A DNA stretch of 64,000 bases from JACCSI01 sp963815285 (lineage in GTDB: Bacteria > Acidobacteriota > Vicinamibacteria > Vicinamibacterales > UBA2999). Made by a program: the position numbers and the translations under genes. Below are positions 16,953-24,748 of this stretch, piece by piece; the stretch's first letter is position 1; each line of letters begins with the position of its first letter. The DNA lies in the NCBI GenBank assembly GCA_963815285.1, contig CAWFGB010000012.1, forward strand, positions 124,001 through 188,000. The letters are read 5' to 3'. The notes beneath the pieces are model-generated. The model did not search any database. It was not told where the DNA came from and worked only from the letters and a program-made list of their open reading frames with translations.

Positions 16953-18863
16953 CTACCGCACATGTTCCTCACACCACCGCTCGAACACCATGAGCGGAAA
17001 TAGCGTATGCGCGTGATTTTCGCGGCCCTCCACATGATCCTCGACGAGGCGCGAGACTTCTGACGGCTCGAACAGCCCGCGTCTGACAATGCGTTCCGGC
17101 GAGAGCAACGATCGCATGAGCGGTTGCAGCTCACGCCGCAGCCAGTTCTTCATCGGGATGCTGAAGCCTTCCTTCTTGCGGGTGAGGATCCGGTCGGGAA
17201 GGATTCCTTGCATGGCGCGCTTGAGAATCCACTTGCGCTCCATGGCGGCGCTCAAGCCTCGTGCTCCAGAATCGCGGACCTTGAAATGGCCGGGCAGCGA
17301 AAACGCCAGTTCCATCACGTCGGCGTCCAAGAACGGCGCGCGGGTCTCGAGAGATGTCGCCATGCTCATGCGATCGACTTTGACGAGAATGTCGTCGGCG
17401 AGATACAGGGACAAGTCCGCATAGAACTGACGATTGAGCAAATCGTCATGGCCGTACCGCGCCAGCGTCTGGCGCACCGGCGCGTAGACATCTGATCGTG
17501 TCAGCGCCTGGCGCAGCGAACCGGAATACAACCGCTGCTTCGCGCGCGCGCTGAGATACACCATCCAGCGGTAGTGGCCCAGATCGTTGGGCGCCTGCGT
17601 CGCCCCAAGCGTGAAGCGCTTGAACTTGTTGACCAGCCCCTTCTTCTTCTCCGTGGGCGGCAAGGCCGCCGCCACCGCTGCGGCCGCCGGCAGCAAAGTG
17701 TCGCCCATCCAGGAAAAGCGCTCCGCCAACTGCTGTGCCTGATAGGCGTCGTAGCCGCCGAACAACTCGTCGCCGCCGTCGCCGGACAACGCGACCGTCA
17801 CATGCTCGCGGGCGAGCTGCGACACGAGATACGTCGGGAACAACGACACGTCCGCGAATGGCTCGTCGAGATGCACGACGAGCTTGTCGAACATCTCATG
17901 CAGGTTCGGCGACACTGTTCGCTCGCGGTGATTGGTCTCGAAGAGCGCCGCCACCTCGCGCGCATATGGCAGCTCGTTGTAAGTGCCATCGTCGAACCCG
18001 ATGCTGAAGCTGTTCACGGGTTGCAGCGACGCCTCACTCATGAACGCGACGATGGTGCTCGAGTCGAGGCCGCCTGACAGGAAGGCGCCGAGCGGCACAT
18101 CGGCCATCATCTGGCCAACGGTCGCGCGCCGAAGCGCCTCGCGCAACGCCTCAGCGGCCTCGTCTTCCTTCCAGGCGCGAGGCTGGATGTCTGCGGCGTC
18201 CCAGTAGCGGCGCACGGTGACCTCACCGTCGCGATAAGTCAGGTAATGCCCAGGCGGCAGCTTGTGCACGCCTTTCAGAATGGTCCGCGGGGCAATGACG
18301 TACTCGTAGGTCAGAAACTGATCGACGGCCTCCGGGTCGAGCTCGCGGGCGACCTCCGGACGGACCAGCAGGGCCTTGACCTCGGAGGCGAGCAGTAGTC
18401 CGCGCGAGGTCTTGGTCCAGTACAGCGGCTTCTCGCCAGCACGATCGCGAGCCGCAATCAGCGTTTTGGTGCGGCCGTCCCAGAGCGCGAGTGCAAACAT
18501 TCCCCGGACGCGGGTCAGGAAGTCGATGCCCCACTCTTCGTAGGCGTGCACCAGCACTTCGATGTCGGATTGGGTGCGGATGGCGTGCCCATGCGCCTGC
18601 AGTTCACGCCGCAACGCGTGAAAGTTGTAGATCTCGCCGTTGGCGACAAGCTGGATCTCGTCGGTCTCGTTGCCGAATGGCTGCTGCCCGGTGGCGACAT
18701 CGATGATCGCGAGGCGGCGCATGCCGAGTCCGACGCCAGGGCGCGTAACGCGTCCTTCGTCGTCCGGTCCGCGATGGACGAGCATCTTCACCATCCGGCC
18801 GAGTTCTTCCGGCAGCACGGGACGGCTGAGATCAGATTCGACGATGCCTACGATTCCGCACAT
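16953..18863 (-). CDS. asnB: Asparagine synthase (glutamine-hydrolysing)
   Basis: A 636-aa class II glutamine amidotransferase. Met-Cys-Gly-Ile-Val gives the N-terminal nucleophile Cys2, with RGPDDEG at about 32-38 and NGEIYNF near 76. The synthase domain has the pyrophosphatase loop LSGGLDSSTIVAF near residue 262 and ALSGDGGDELFGGYDAY near 355. Length and order match AsnB-type proteins found in exopolysaccharide clusters, where they may amidate sugars instead of making free asparagine. It is followed on the same strand by an acyltransferase and GT2, all transcribed leftward in the order GT2, acyltransferase, asnB. Confidence 0.9.
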   Translation of the reverse strand: MCGIVGIVESDLSRPVLPEELGRMVKMLVHRGPDDEGRVTRPGVGLGMRRLAIIDVATGQQPFGNETDEIQLVANGEIYNFHALRRELQAHGHAIRTQSDIEVLVHAYEEWGIDFLTRVRGMFALALWDGRTKTLIAARDRAGEKPLYWTKTSRGLLLASEVKALLVRPEVARELDPEAVDQFLTYEYVIAPRTILKGVHKLPPGHYLTYRDGEVTVRRYWDAADIQPRAWKEDEAAEALREALRRATVGQMMADVPLGAFLSGGLDSSTIVAFMSEASLQPVNSFSIGFDDGTYNELPYAREVAALFETNHRERTVSPNLHEMFDKLVVHLDEPFADVSLFPTYLVSQLAREHVTVALSGDGGDELFGGYDAYQAQQLAERFSWMGDTLLPAAAAVAAALPPTEKKKGLVNKFKRFTLGATQAPNDLGHYRWMVYLSARAKQRLYSGSLRQALTRSDVYAPVRQTLARYGHDDLLNRQFYADLSLYLADDILVKVDRMSMATSLETRAPFLDADVMELAFSLPGHFKVRDSGARGLSAAMERKWILKRAMQGILPDRILTRKKEGFSIPMKNWLRRELQPLMRSLLSPERIVRRGLFEPSEVSRLVEDHVEGRENHAHTLFPLMVFERWCEEHVR

Positions 18864-18896
18864 AAGGTAAGTTCAGAGGTTCAAGGGTGCAAGGCC

Positions 18897-19688
18897 TCAC
18901 CCCCGTCGATCCCGTATCACCTTCGCCGGTATCCCCGTCGCGATCGCAAACTCAGGGATCTCGCCGACGACTACGGCGCCCGCGCCGATGATGGCATCAC
19001 GGCCTATGCGCGACCCGTCGGTCACGACCACATGCGTCCCGAGCCAGACGTTGTCGTCCACGTCAATCCCGCGTGCCGTCCGGCCCTGCTCCAGCACCGG
19101 GATATCCACACGATCGTAAAGATGATCGCCACCCACGAGGTACGTGTAGGCCGCCATCAGAATGCTCTTGCCGATGCGGACGCGGGACGCGGAGAAGATT
19201 TCGCAGTTGAACCCAAGATTGGCCTTGTCCTCGATGACGATGTCGCCGTTCTTGCAGCTCAGAATCGTATTGCGGCCGATGAAGACGCCCTCGCCAATGA
19301 CGATGCCCTGATTATCTGTCCCCTTCGCGTCGAGGCAGCACTGATCGTCGATGACGACGTTGTCGCCGATCTGGATCTTATGGGGGTGGCGAATCGTGAC
19401 GTTGACGCCGAACACGACGTTTCGGCCGACGCGGCCGAGGATCATGGGATACAGCTTGGAGCGCAGGACCAGGCCCAGCGCGCCCGGGACCCACGAGCTC
19501 AACATCGTGACCAGCTCGAACCCGAGGAGCGGTCGCCAGCCGGGGCGCCCGATCACCAGGTCGCGATACTTGTCGGCCTTGGACTTCTTCTCGTCGAATA
19601 GCGCCTGCTGGATGACCGTGATGCGCGGATCATGTTCGCGCGTCTTGGCGGGACTGAAGTCCCGCTCGCCACTACTCATCGTCGACAC
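18897..19688 (-). CDS. Left-handed beta-helix (hexapeptide) acyltransferase
   Basis: A 263-aa protein whose central part shows repeated [LIV]-G-x-x-x-x turns (IGDNVVIDDQCCLDAKG, IGEGVFIGRNTILSCKNG), the LbH fold of O-acetyltransferases. The segment DNVWLGTHVVVTDGSRIGRDAIIGAGAVVV near the end is the typical closing coil of WbbJ/maltose-acetyltransferase-like enzymes. An N-terminal helical part of about 70 residues precedes it. The start is GTG 19688 (ATG 19679 is also possible). It is 9 nt downstream of the GT2 stop, so they share a transcript. It probably acetylates a surface sugar. Confidence 0.87.
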   Translation of the reverse strand: MSTMSSGERDFSPAKTREHDPRITVIQQALFDEKKSKADKYRDLVIGRPGWRPLLGFELVTMLSSWVPGALGLVLRSKLYPMILGRVGRNVVFGVNVTIRHPHKIQIGDNVVIDDQCCLDAKGTDNQGIVIGEGVFIGRNTILSCKNGDIVIEDKANLGFNCEIFSASRVRIGKSILMAAYTYLVGGDHLYDRVDIPVLEQGRTARGIDVDDNVWLGTHVVVTDGSRIGRDAIIGAGAVVVGEIPEFAIATGIPAKVIRDRRG

Positions 19689-19697
19689 CGTGTCTGC

Positions 19698-20672
19698 TCA
19701 TTGCTCGACCGGCGCCATCTCAGGCGTCTGCCGAATCTCCCGAATGGCGTAGACAGGTTTGTTCTGCGATTCGTAGTAGGTGCGCGCCAGCAGCTCGGCG
19801 AGCAGGCCAAACGTCAGCAGCTGCACGCCGACGAACAGCAGCAACATGCCGAGCAGCAGCAAAGGCCGATCCGCGATGCCCTGACTGGCGAAGAGCCGCA
19901 CATAGCCCATGTAGCCGAGAATGGCGCTGCCCAGCACTCCCGCGATGATGCCGAGGAGGCCGAAAATCTGAAGCGGCCGCGTCGAGTAATTGAGCAGGAA
20001 CTTCACCGTCAAGAGATCGAGAACGACGCGCACCGTGCGAGACAAGCCATACTTTGACGCGCCGGCGGTTCGGGGCCGGTGGTTGACTTCCAACTCGGCG
20101 ATGCGGACGCCAAACTGGCTCGCAATCGCCGGCAGAAAGCGATGCATCTCGCCGTACAAGCGCAGCGGCTTGACCACTTCCGATCGGAAGACCTTGAGCG
20201 AGCAGCCGTAATCGTGCAGCTTGACGCCGGTTGCCCATGAAATGAGCTTGTTGGCAATCATCGATGGCACGCGCCGCGTCACCATCTTGTCCTTGCGGTC
20301 CCTGCGCCAGCCACAAACGATGTCGAGCCCTTCGCGTTCGAGCTTGTCCGCCATCTGCTGGATGTCGGCCGGATCGTTCTGTCGGTCGCCGTCCGACGTG
20401 ACCACCAGCCGACCGCGCGCGAACGCAAAGCCGGCGGCAAACGCGGCGGTCTGGCCGAAGTTGCGACGGAACCGGATGATTCGCAGGTGTGGATCACGGG
20501 ACTGCAGGGCGGAGAGCTTCGCAAACGTCTCGTCCGTGCTGCCATCGTCGATGACGATGATCTCGTACGACCGCCCCCCGGCCACGAGCGTCGTCGTCAG
20601 CTCGTTGTAGAGTTCCTCGATGTTGGGAGACTCGTTGAGAACCGGAATGACGACCGAAAGCTCCGGAATCAT
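19698..20672 (-). CDS. Polyprenyl-phosphate glycosyltransferase (GtrB/ArnC-like GT2)
   Basis: A 324-aa GT2 enzyme. SVVIPVLNESPNIEELY opens the GT-A domain, IDDGSTDETF and TSDGDRQNDP (the DxD-like site near residue 93) follow, and two C-terminal hydrophobic helices (about 230-300) anchor it in the inner membrane. This layout is that of GtrB/DPM1-like enzymes, which transfer a sugar to undecaprenyl phosphate for flipping and later use by GT-C enzymes such as the divergent neighbour. ATG 20672. A TATAAT at 20688-20693 on this strand gives a likely promoter with a short leader. Confidence 0.9.
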   Translation of the reverse strand: MIPELSVVIPVLNESPNIEELYNELTTTLVAGGRSYEIIVIDDGSTDETFAKLSALQSRDPHLRIIRFRRNFGQTAAFAAGFAFARGRLVVTSDGDRQNDPADIQQMADKLEREGLDIVCGWRRDRKDKMVTRRVPSMIANKLISWATGVKLHDYGCSLKVFRSEVVKPLRLYGEMHRFLPAIASQFGVRIAELEVNHRPRTAGASKYGLSRTVRVVLDLLTVKFLLNYSTRPLQIFGLLGIIAGVLGSAILGYMGYVRLFASQGIADRPLLLLGMLLLFVGVQLLTFGLLAELLARTYYESQNKPVYAIREIRQTPEMAPVEQ

Positions 20673-20687
20673 CAGGAAATGCCACTT

Positions 20688-20695
20688 ATTATAGT
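20688..20695. promoter_or_regulatory. Overlapping divergent -10 boxes
   Basis: The sequence ATTATAGT reads as TATAAT on the minus strand (20688-20693, towards the GT2 at 20672) and TATAGT on the plus strand (20690-20695, towards the GTG at 20702). One AT-rich spot in GC-rich DNA could thus serve both genes. On the plus strand, the start would be at the GTG itself. No clear -35 is seen in either direction. Confidence 0.45.
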
Positions 20696-20701
20696 GCCAC
20701 T

Positions 20702-22210
20702 GTGCCTGAGGTGCCTCCAGTCCCCCGGGTGCCTACGGTGCGCCGGTTGCCTCAGGTGTTCGGTGGACTCGCGGCCGCAATCGGCATCGCGGCGGCTGTC
20801 CACTACGCGACGCTTGGCCTGACGCTGTCACACTACGACGCCAAGGCCCACCTCGTCGTCTCACGGCGCATCCTCGATAGCCTGACGCCGGGCTGGGAAC
20901 AGATTGGCGCGGTGTGGCTCCCCCTGCCGCACTTGGTGAACATGCTCCCGGTGCAGATCGATTTCCTTTATCGGACGGGGTTGTTCGCCATAGCGCTCTC
21001 GATTGCCTCGCACGCACTCGCTGCAGGATCGATTGGCGCGATCGTGCTCGCCCTCACGTCTTCCCGAGCCGGCGCGATGCTGGCTGCCACCCTCTACGCC
21101 CTCAATCCCAACGTGTTGTACCTGCAGAGCACACCCATGACCGAACCGATGCTGTTCGGGCTAACGACACTCCAGGTATACCTGTTCACCCGGTGGGTGC
21201 TGGCCGGCCGGCCCGAAGTCCCCGGCGTCGTTGGGGTGATCACCGTGCTTGCGTGCCTGACGCGATACGAAGCGTGGCCGATCACCGCCGCATGCTTTGC
21301 ATTTTCAGCCTTCGCTTGGTGGCGGCGTGGCCAGTCGGCTCGACACCTCCTGCCGGTGTACGCAGAGCTTGCGTGCTACCCGTTACTGACTGTGCTCGGG
21401 TTCATCGTCTTCAGCCGCGTCACAGTCGGTGACTGGTTCGTGAGTGGCGGGTTCTTTGTGCCGGATGCGGCTCTGCAGGGGCAGCCGGCCGCGGTTCTGT
21501 CGAAGATTGCGGAGGGTACGGAGATGCTGGGCGGCACGTGGCTCGTGCGCTTGACCCTCATGGCGCTGCCGCTGGTGCTGCTCGCCGGGCTTTCGTCCGC
21601 AGGTCGGGCGCCGCTGCTGATTAGTTTGAGTCTCTTCGCCGCCGCGGCGTTGCCGCTGTCCGCTTATCTCGCCGGCCATCCGTTTCGACTGCGCTACGAG
21701 ATCCCCATCGTGATTGCGGGCGCGGTCGCCATCGGGATTGCGGTCGGACTGTTTCGACGGATCGCACCCGCCGTTGCCGCGATTCCGCTCGCGCTTGTCG
21801 TCTACGACGCGCCTCCCTTCGATCGCGACGCTGCGATGGTGCGCGAGGCGCAACTCGATCGAAACGTGCATGCGCGGGAGACGGTCACCGCCTGCTTGCA
21901 GCAACGCTATCGAGGCGGAGCGGTGATGGCCAGCATGGGAGCGCTGGGCCACTACATGCACGAGATGTCCAGCGCCGGATTTGCCATCCGCGATTTCTTG
22001 CACGAAGGCAACGGCGCGATGTGGGACAGCGCCTTCACGCGCGGCCCGGCAGCGCTGGTGGAATGGGTGCTCGTGGAGGAAGTTGCTGAAGGCGGCGATG
22101 CCGTCGTCCAACGGCACCGCCAGATCCCGCGCCTGCTCGAAGATTACGAACCGATCTGCTCGGGTGGAAACGTGACGCTTTACCGCAGAACCACGCACAA
22201 GGTTCCATGA
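20702..22210 (+). CDS. GT-C-like glycosyltransferase membrane protein
   Basis: A 502-aa protein with about ten membrane helices and a C-terminal exterior domain of about 100 residues. The first exterior loop has the acidic pair in SHYDAKAHLVVSRRILDS near residue 42, and TPGWEQIGAVWLPLPHL follows, the pattern of ArnT/PMT-type enzymes that use polyprenyl-phosphate sugars. It is divergent from a GtrB-like GT2 that could make that donor. The GTG at 20702 is the first of several in-frame GTGs in a GTGCCT-rich repeat stretch, so the start may be up to about 16 codons later. Confidence 0.75.
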   Translation: MPEVPPVPRVPTVRRLPQVFGGLAAAIGIAAAVHYATLGLTLSHYDAKAHLVVSRRILDSLTPGWEQIGAVWLPLPHLVNMLPVQIDFLYRTGLFAIALSIASHALAAGSIGAIVLALTSSRAGAMLAATLYALNPNVLYLQSTPMTEPMLFGLTTLQVYLFTRWVLAGRPEVPGVVGVITVLACLTRYEAWPITAACFAFSAFAWWRRGQSARHLLPVYAELACYPLLTVLGFIVFSRVTVGDWFVSGGFFVPDAALQGQPAAVLSKIAEGTEMLGGTWLVRLTLMALPLVLLAGLSSAGRAPLLISLSLFAAAALPLSAYLAGHPFRLRYEIPIVIAGAVAIGIAVGLFRRIAPAVAAIPLALVVYDAPPFDRDAAMVREAQLDRNVHARETVTACLQQRYRGGAVMASMGALGHYMHEMSSAGFAIRDFLHEGNGAMWDSAFTRGPAALVEWVLVEEVAEGGDAVVQRHRQIPRLLEDYEPICSGGNVTLYRRTTHKVP

Positions 22211-22273
22211 CAGCGTTCCTCACCGGGTTCCCGCTCACACAGTTCACAGCATGAGAGCTCTGGTGATTCTGCG

Positions 22274-22969
22274 TTACCACCGAAACCCGATAGTCGCCGA
22301 GTAGTGGAACCCGCCGAGGTCGATCTTCGGGCCGAGGAAGTCGCGCTCGTCCAGGTCCCCCTCAGCCTTCTGATAACGCATCTCGCCACCGATGTTGAGG
22401 TTGCCCACGGCGAAGCGCAGGCCGAACACCGCGACCGGTCCGACAGACGTGCCGGTCTCCGTGTAGCTCTCGTGAAAGATCGGCTGGCCGGGGACACTGA
22501 AATCGACGAAATCGCCGGTTTCACTGTAGCGCCAGTTGTAGAAACCGATGCCGCCGCCGACATAGGGCTGAAAGGCGGTCCGGCCGAGCGGCAGCACGCG
22601 CACCGTCGCTGAGATCGGCACCACGCGGAGTTTCAACTCCTGTTCGATCTCTCTCCCGTCGGGCCGAACATAGTCTTCGTAGATGGTATCTACGCCACGG
22701 CTGGTGTAGCCGACGCCGGCTCCGACTTCGAGGAACTCGCCGAAGCCATACAGGTACTCCGCGCCCAGCGAGGCACTGTTGAAGTCGTCGAAGTCGAAGA
22801 GGTAGAGGTCGCGGTTGGCGACGAGCGCATCCCCTTCAACACGGGAGTCTTCGCCGCGCACTAAGAAGTAGCCAAGTGAGAAGTTCAGGGTCTGTTGTTG
22901 TGCGAACGCCGCGTCGGCGGTCAACAGGCTCGCCAGTGCAACGACCGTGCACGCAAATCGAAACCGCAT
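22274..22969 (-). CDS. Outer-membrane beta-barrel protein (OmpA/opacity-like)
   Basis: A 231-aa protein with a clear signal peptide (MRFRFACTVVALASLLTADAAFA) cleaved before QQQ. The mature part alternates hydrophobic and polar residues in strands, with aromatic girdles (LGAEYLYGFGEFLEVGAGVGYTS, YVGGGIGFYNW), and ends in Trp as BAM substrates do. The start is ATG 22969, with GGAGG 5 nt upstream. It is similar in size to eight-stranded OmpW/opacity barrels. Function is unknown; it stands alone between convergent and same-strand genes. Confidence 0.82.
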   Translation of the reverse strand: MRFRFACTVVALASLLTADAAFAQQQTLNFSLGYFLVRGEDSRVEGDALVANRDLYLFDFDDFNSASLGAEYLYGFGEFLEVGAGVGYTSRGVDTIYEDYVRPDGREIEQELKLRVVPISATVRVLPLGRTAFQPYVGGGIGFYNWRYSETGDFVDFSVPGQPIFHESYTETGTSVGPVAVFGLRFAVGNLNIGGEMRYQKAEGDLDERDFLGPKIDLGGFHYSATIGFRW

Positions 22970-23044
22970 ATGCCCCTCCAACCAATCTGTGGAACCTGTG
23001 CAATCTGTGGTTGGCGTAGCAGGGGTTATGCCAGGAAAGTTGTC

Positions 23045-23839
23045 CTATTTGCGTATCACGGCCAGCATCTGGTCGTGGACGACCCCATTCGACGCGAGGA
23101 TGTTGCCCTGGTGCGCGTCCCAAGGCGAGCCGTCCAGGCCGGTCACGCGGCCACCGGCTTCCTGAACGATCAAGGCACCGCCCATCACGTCCCAAGGCAT
23201 CAGCGCCTGCTCCCAGAAGCCGTCCATCCGGCCCGCCGCGACCCAGCACAAGTCGATGGCAGCCGACCCGAGCCGGCGAACCGCGCGCGCGTGCCCGAGA
23301 AACCCGGAAAAGAGCCCGACGATGTCGTGCATTCGCCGCGGCTCGCGAATGTCATAGGGGAACCCGGTCACCAGGACCGAATCGTTCAGTGTCTCTGTGG
23401 AGGACACTTTCAACGGGTCACCGTTGAGCCAGGCACCCACCTCACGCTCGGCCGTGAAGAGCTCCCGGCGATTCGGATCGTAGACCGCCGCCACACTGGG
23501 CACGCCGTCAATCTCGAGCGCCAGCGCCGCGCAGAAAATCGGGATGCCATGGGCGTAATTGGTGGTGCCGTCCAGCGGATCGAAGACCCAGCGGTGCCGA
23601 GCCCCGGTGCGGGTCTGCCCCATCTCCTCCGCGAGCACGTCATGATCGGGAAACCGCTCGGCCACGAGCGCCCTGAACATGCGCTCGACCTCGACATCGA
23701 TCTCGGTGACCAGGTCGATTACGCCCTTCTTCTCGACGCGCACAACGGAACCAAAGCGCGCCATCTGAATGTCGCCGGCACGAACGACCGCTTCAACGGC
23801 AGTGGCGAGGAATCTGGGATCGAGCTCAGACACAGTCAA
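23045..23839 (-). CDS. suhB: Inositol monophosphatase family protein
   Basis: A 264-aa Mg-dependent phosphatase. The metal site is complete: AEEMG near residue 68, the signature WVFDPLDGTTNYAHG near residues 85-99, and WDVMGGALIVQEAGG near 213. This is the IMPase/SuhB/CysQ superfamily, acting on inositol-1-phosphate or related sugar phosphates. The start shown is TTG 23839; GTG 23833 two codons later is equally possible. The gene symbol is the usual one for the general family and substrate choice is not proven. Confidence 0.88.
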   Translation of the reverse strand: MTVSELDPRFLATAVEAVVRAGDIQMARFGSVVRVEKKGVIDLVTEIDVEVERMFRALVAERFPDHDVLAEEMGQTRTGARHRWVFDPLDGTTNYAHGIPIFCAALALEIDGVPSVAAVYDPNRRELFTAEREVGAWLNGDPLKVSSTETLNDSVLVTGFPYDIREPRRMHDIVGLFSGFLGHARAVRRLGSAAIDLCWVAAGRMDGFWEQALMPWDVMGGALIVQEAGGRVTGLDGSPWDAHQGNILASNGVVHDQMLAVIRK

Positions 23840-23871
23840 GGAAGTTCAAGTTGGCCAGCTTTAACGATCCA

Positions 23872-24052
23872 CAGAATTCACAGAAGACGCCGAACTCGTC
23901 TTATTGGCCCTTGTCGTTGACGCGTCGGATCTGTGGATCGTAATGGTCTGCGGATTGTTAAATTCTGCGGATCGTTAATTCTGGATCGTGGAATTTCCGT
24001 GGATCGTCAATTTCTGTGGATCATTCGAGTTCTGTGGATCGTCACGCCGAGG
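23872..24052. repeat. Phrase-like direct repeats, family C (TCTGTGGATCGT)
   Basis: Between the IMPase and the RsbW-like gene, several imperfect copies of the 12-15 nt phrase TTCTGTGGATCGT occur: GATCTGTGGATCGTAA, TCTGCGGATTGTTAA, TCTGCGGATCGTTAA, TTCCGTGGATCGTCAA, TTCTGTGGATCATT and TTCTGTGGATCGTC. A copy in the opposite orientation (GATCCACAGAATTCAC) is at 23868-23884. Spacing is irregular. Related phrases are at 22985-23012, 24705-24730 and 56631-56658. Confidence 0.65.
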
Positions 24053-24488
24053 CGTTTCGGGTGACGTTCTTGACCATGCGGACCTGCATCCCGCGCTCCC
24101 TGCCCCGCTGCAACTGGACGTCGTCCATGAAGCTGCGGATCAAGAAGATTCCGCGGCCGCTCGACTTGAGGATGTTTTCCGGGGCCAGCGGGTCGGCGAT
24201 CTCTTCCGGATCGAAGCCCTCGCCCTCGTCCTGGACGTGAATGACGAGTTGCTCCGGTTCGTCGACCGGCAGCGGCGTGAATTCGACGACGACCCGCTTG
24301 GATTCGTCGCTCTTGTTGCCGTGTTTGATCGCATTGACCACGGATTCACGGACCGCCACGCTCACCCAATGGAGCGCGTCCTCGTCGAGGCCGGCCATAC
24401 GACCCATGTGATCGCTGACGACCTGAACGAAATCCAGCATGTCGAATGCACTCCCGAACTCGATCCGAACCGTGTGCGAGTGGCTCAT
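24042..24488 (-). CDS. RsbW/SpoIIAB-like anti-sigma factor or stress-response ATPase
   Basis: A 148-aa HATPase_c_2 protein. The GHKL N-box is seen in RESVVNAIKHGNKS near residue 55, the G1-box in VIHVQDEGEGFDPEEI near 92, and the G2-like SSGRGIFLIRSFMD near 118. It is the size of serine kinases of partner-switching modules that phosphorylate an anti-anti-sigma STAS protein and hold a sigma factor. The start is ATG 24488; a GTG at 24503 would add five residues. No STAS protein or sigma factor is beside it, so its partner is elsewhere. TATAGT at 24506-24511 (minus) is a possible -10. Confidence 0.85.
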   Translation of the reverse strand: MSHSHTVRIEFGSAFDMLDFVQVVSDHMGRMAGLDEDALHWVSVAVRESVVNAIKHGNKSDESKRVVVEFTPLPVDEPEQLVIHVQDEGEGFDPEEIADPLAPENILKSSGRGIFLIRSFMDDVQLQRGRERGMQVRMVKNVTRNASA

Positions 24489-24748
24489 CCAGCTTCTGTC
24501 CACTAACTATAGTCCACGCAAGTGAGATCCACGGCACCTGCCGCAGACACCATCGACACGAATTCACAAAATTTGCTGCAATTTCAGCTTTGGCTCACGC
24601 TCGCCTTGCTCGATGCGGTGCGCCGGAACGCGCCCTGCCCATGCCGGCCAGTCTGTTGCCCGGCGCGATGCCGTGGCCTGAGCGCCCACCAGAAGGAAAA
24701 GGGATTTATCCTGTCTATTCTGTGGTTTCTTTCGATCGATCTTTCTCG

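Noticed and set aside
18546..19601. 351-aa plus-strand frame across asnB and the acyltransferase
   Set aside because: Spans two well-supported opposite-strand genes and has no recognisable domain.
23872..24052. CRISPR array
   Set aside because: Units are short, degenerate and irregularly spaced, occur in both orientations, and no cas genes are near.
24446..24748. N-terminal extension of EPSP synthase
   Set aside because: The open frame has no EPSPS-like residues, overlaps the RsbW-like gene start and contains a repeat phrase; the first GTG before VVQPTRR fits the family length.
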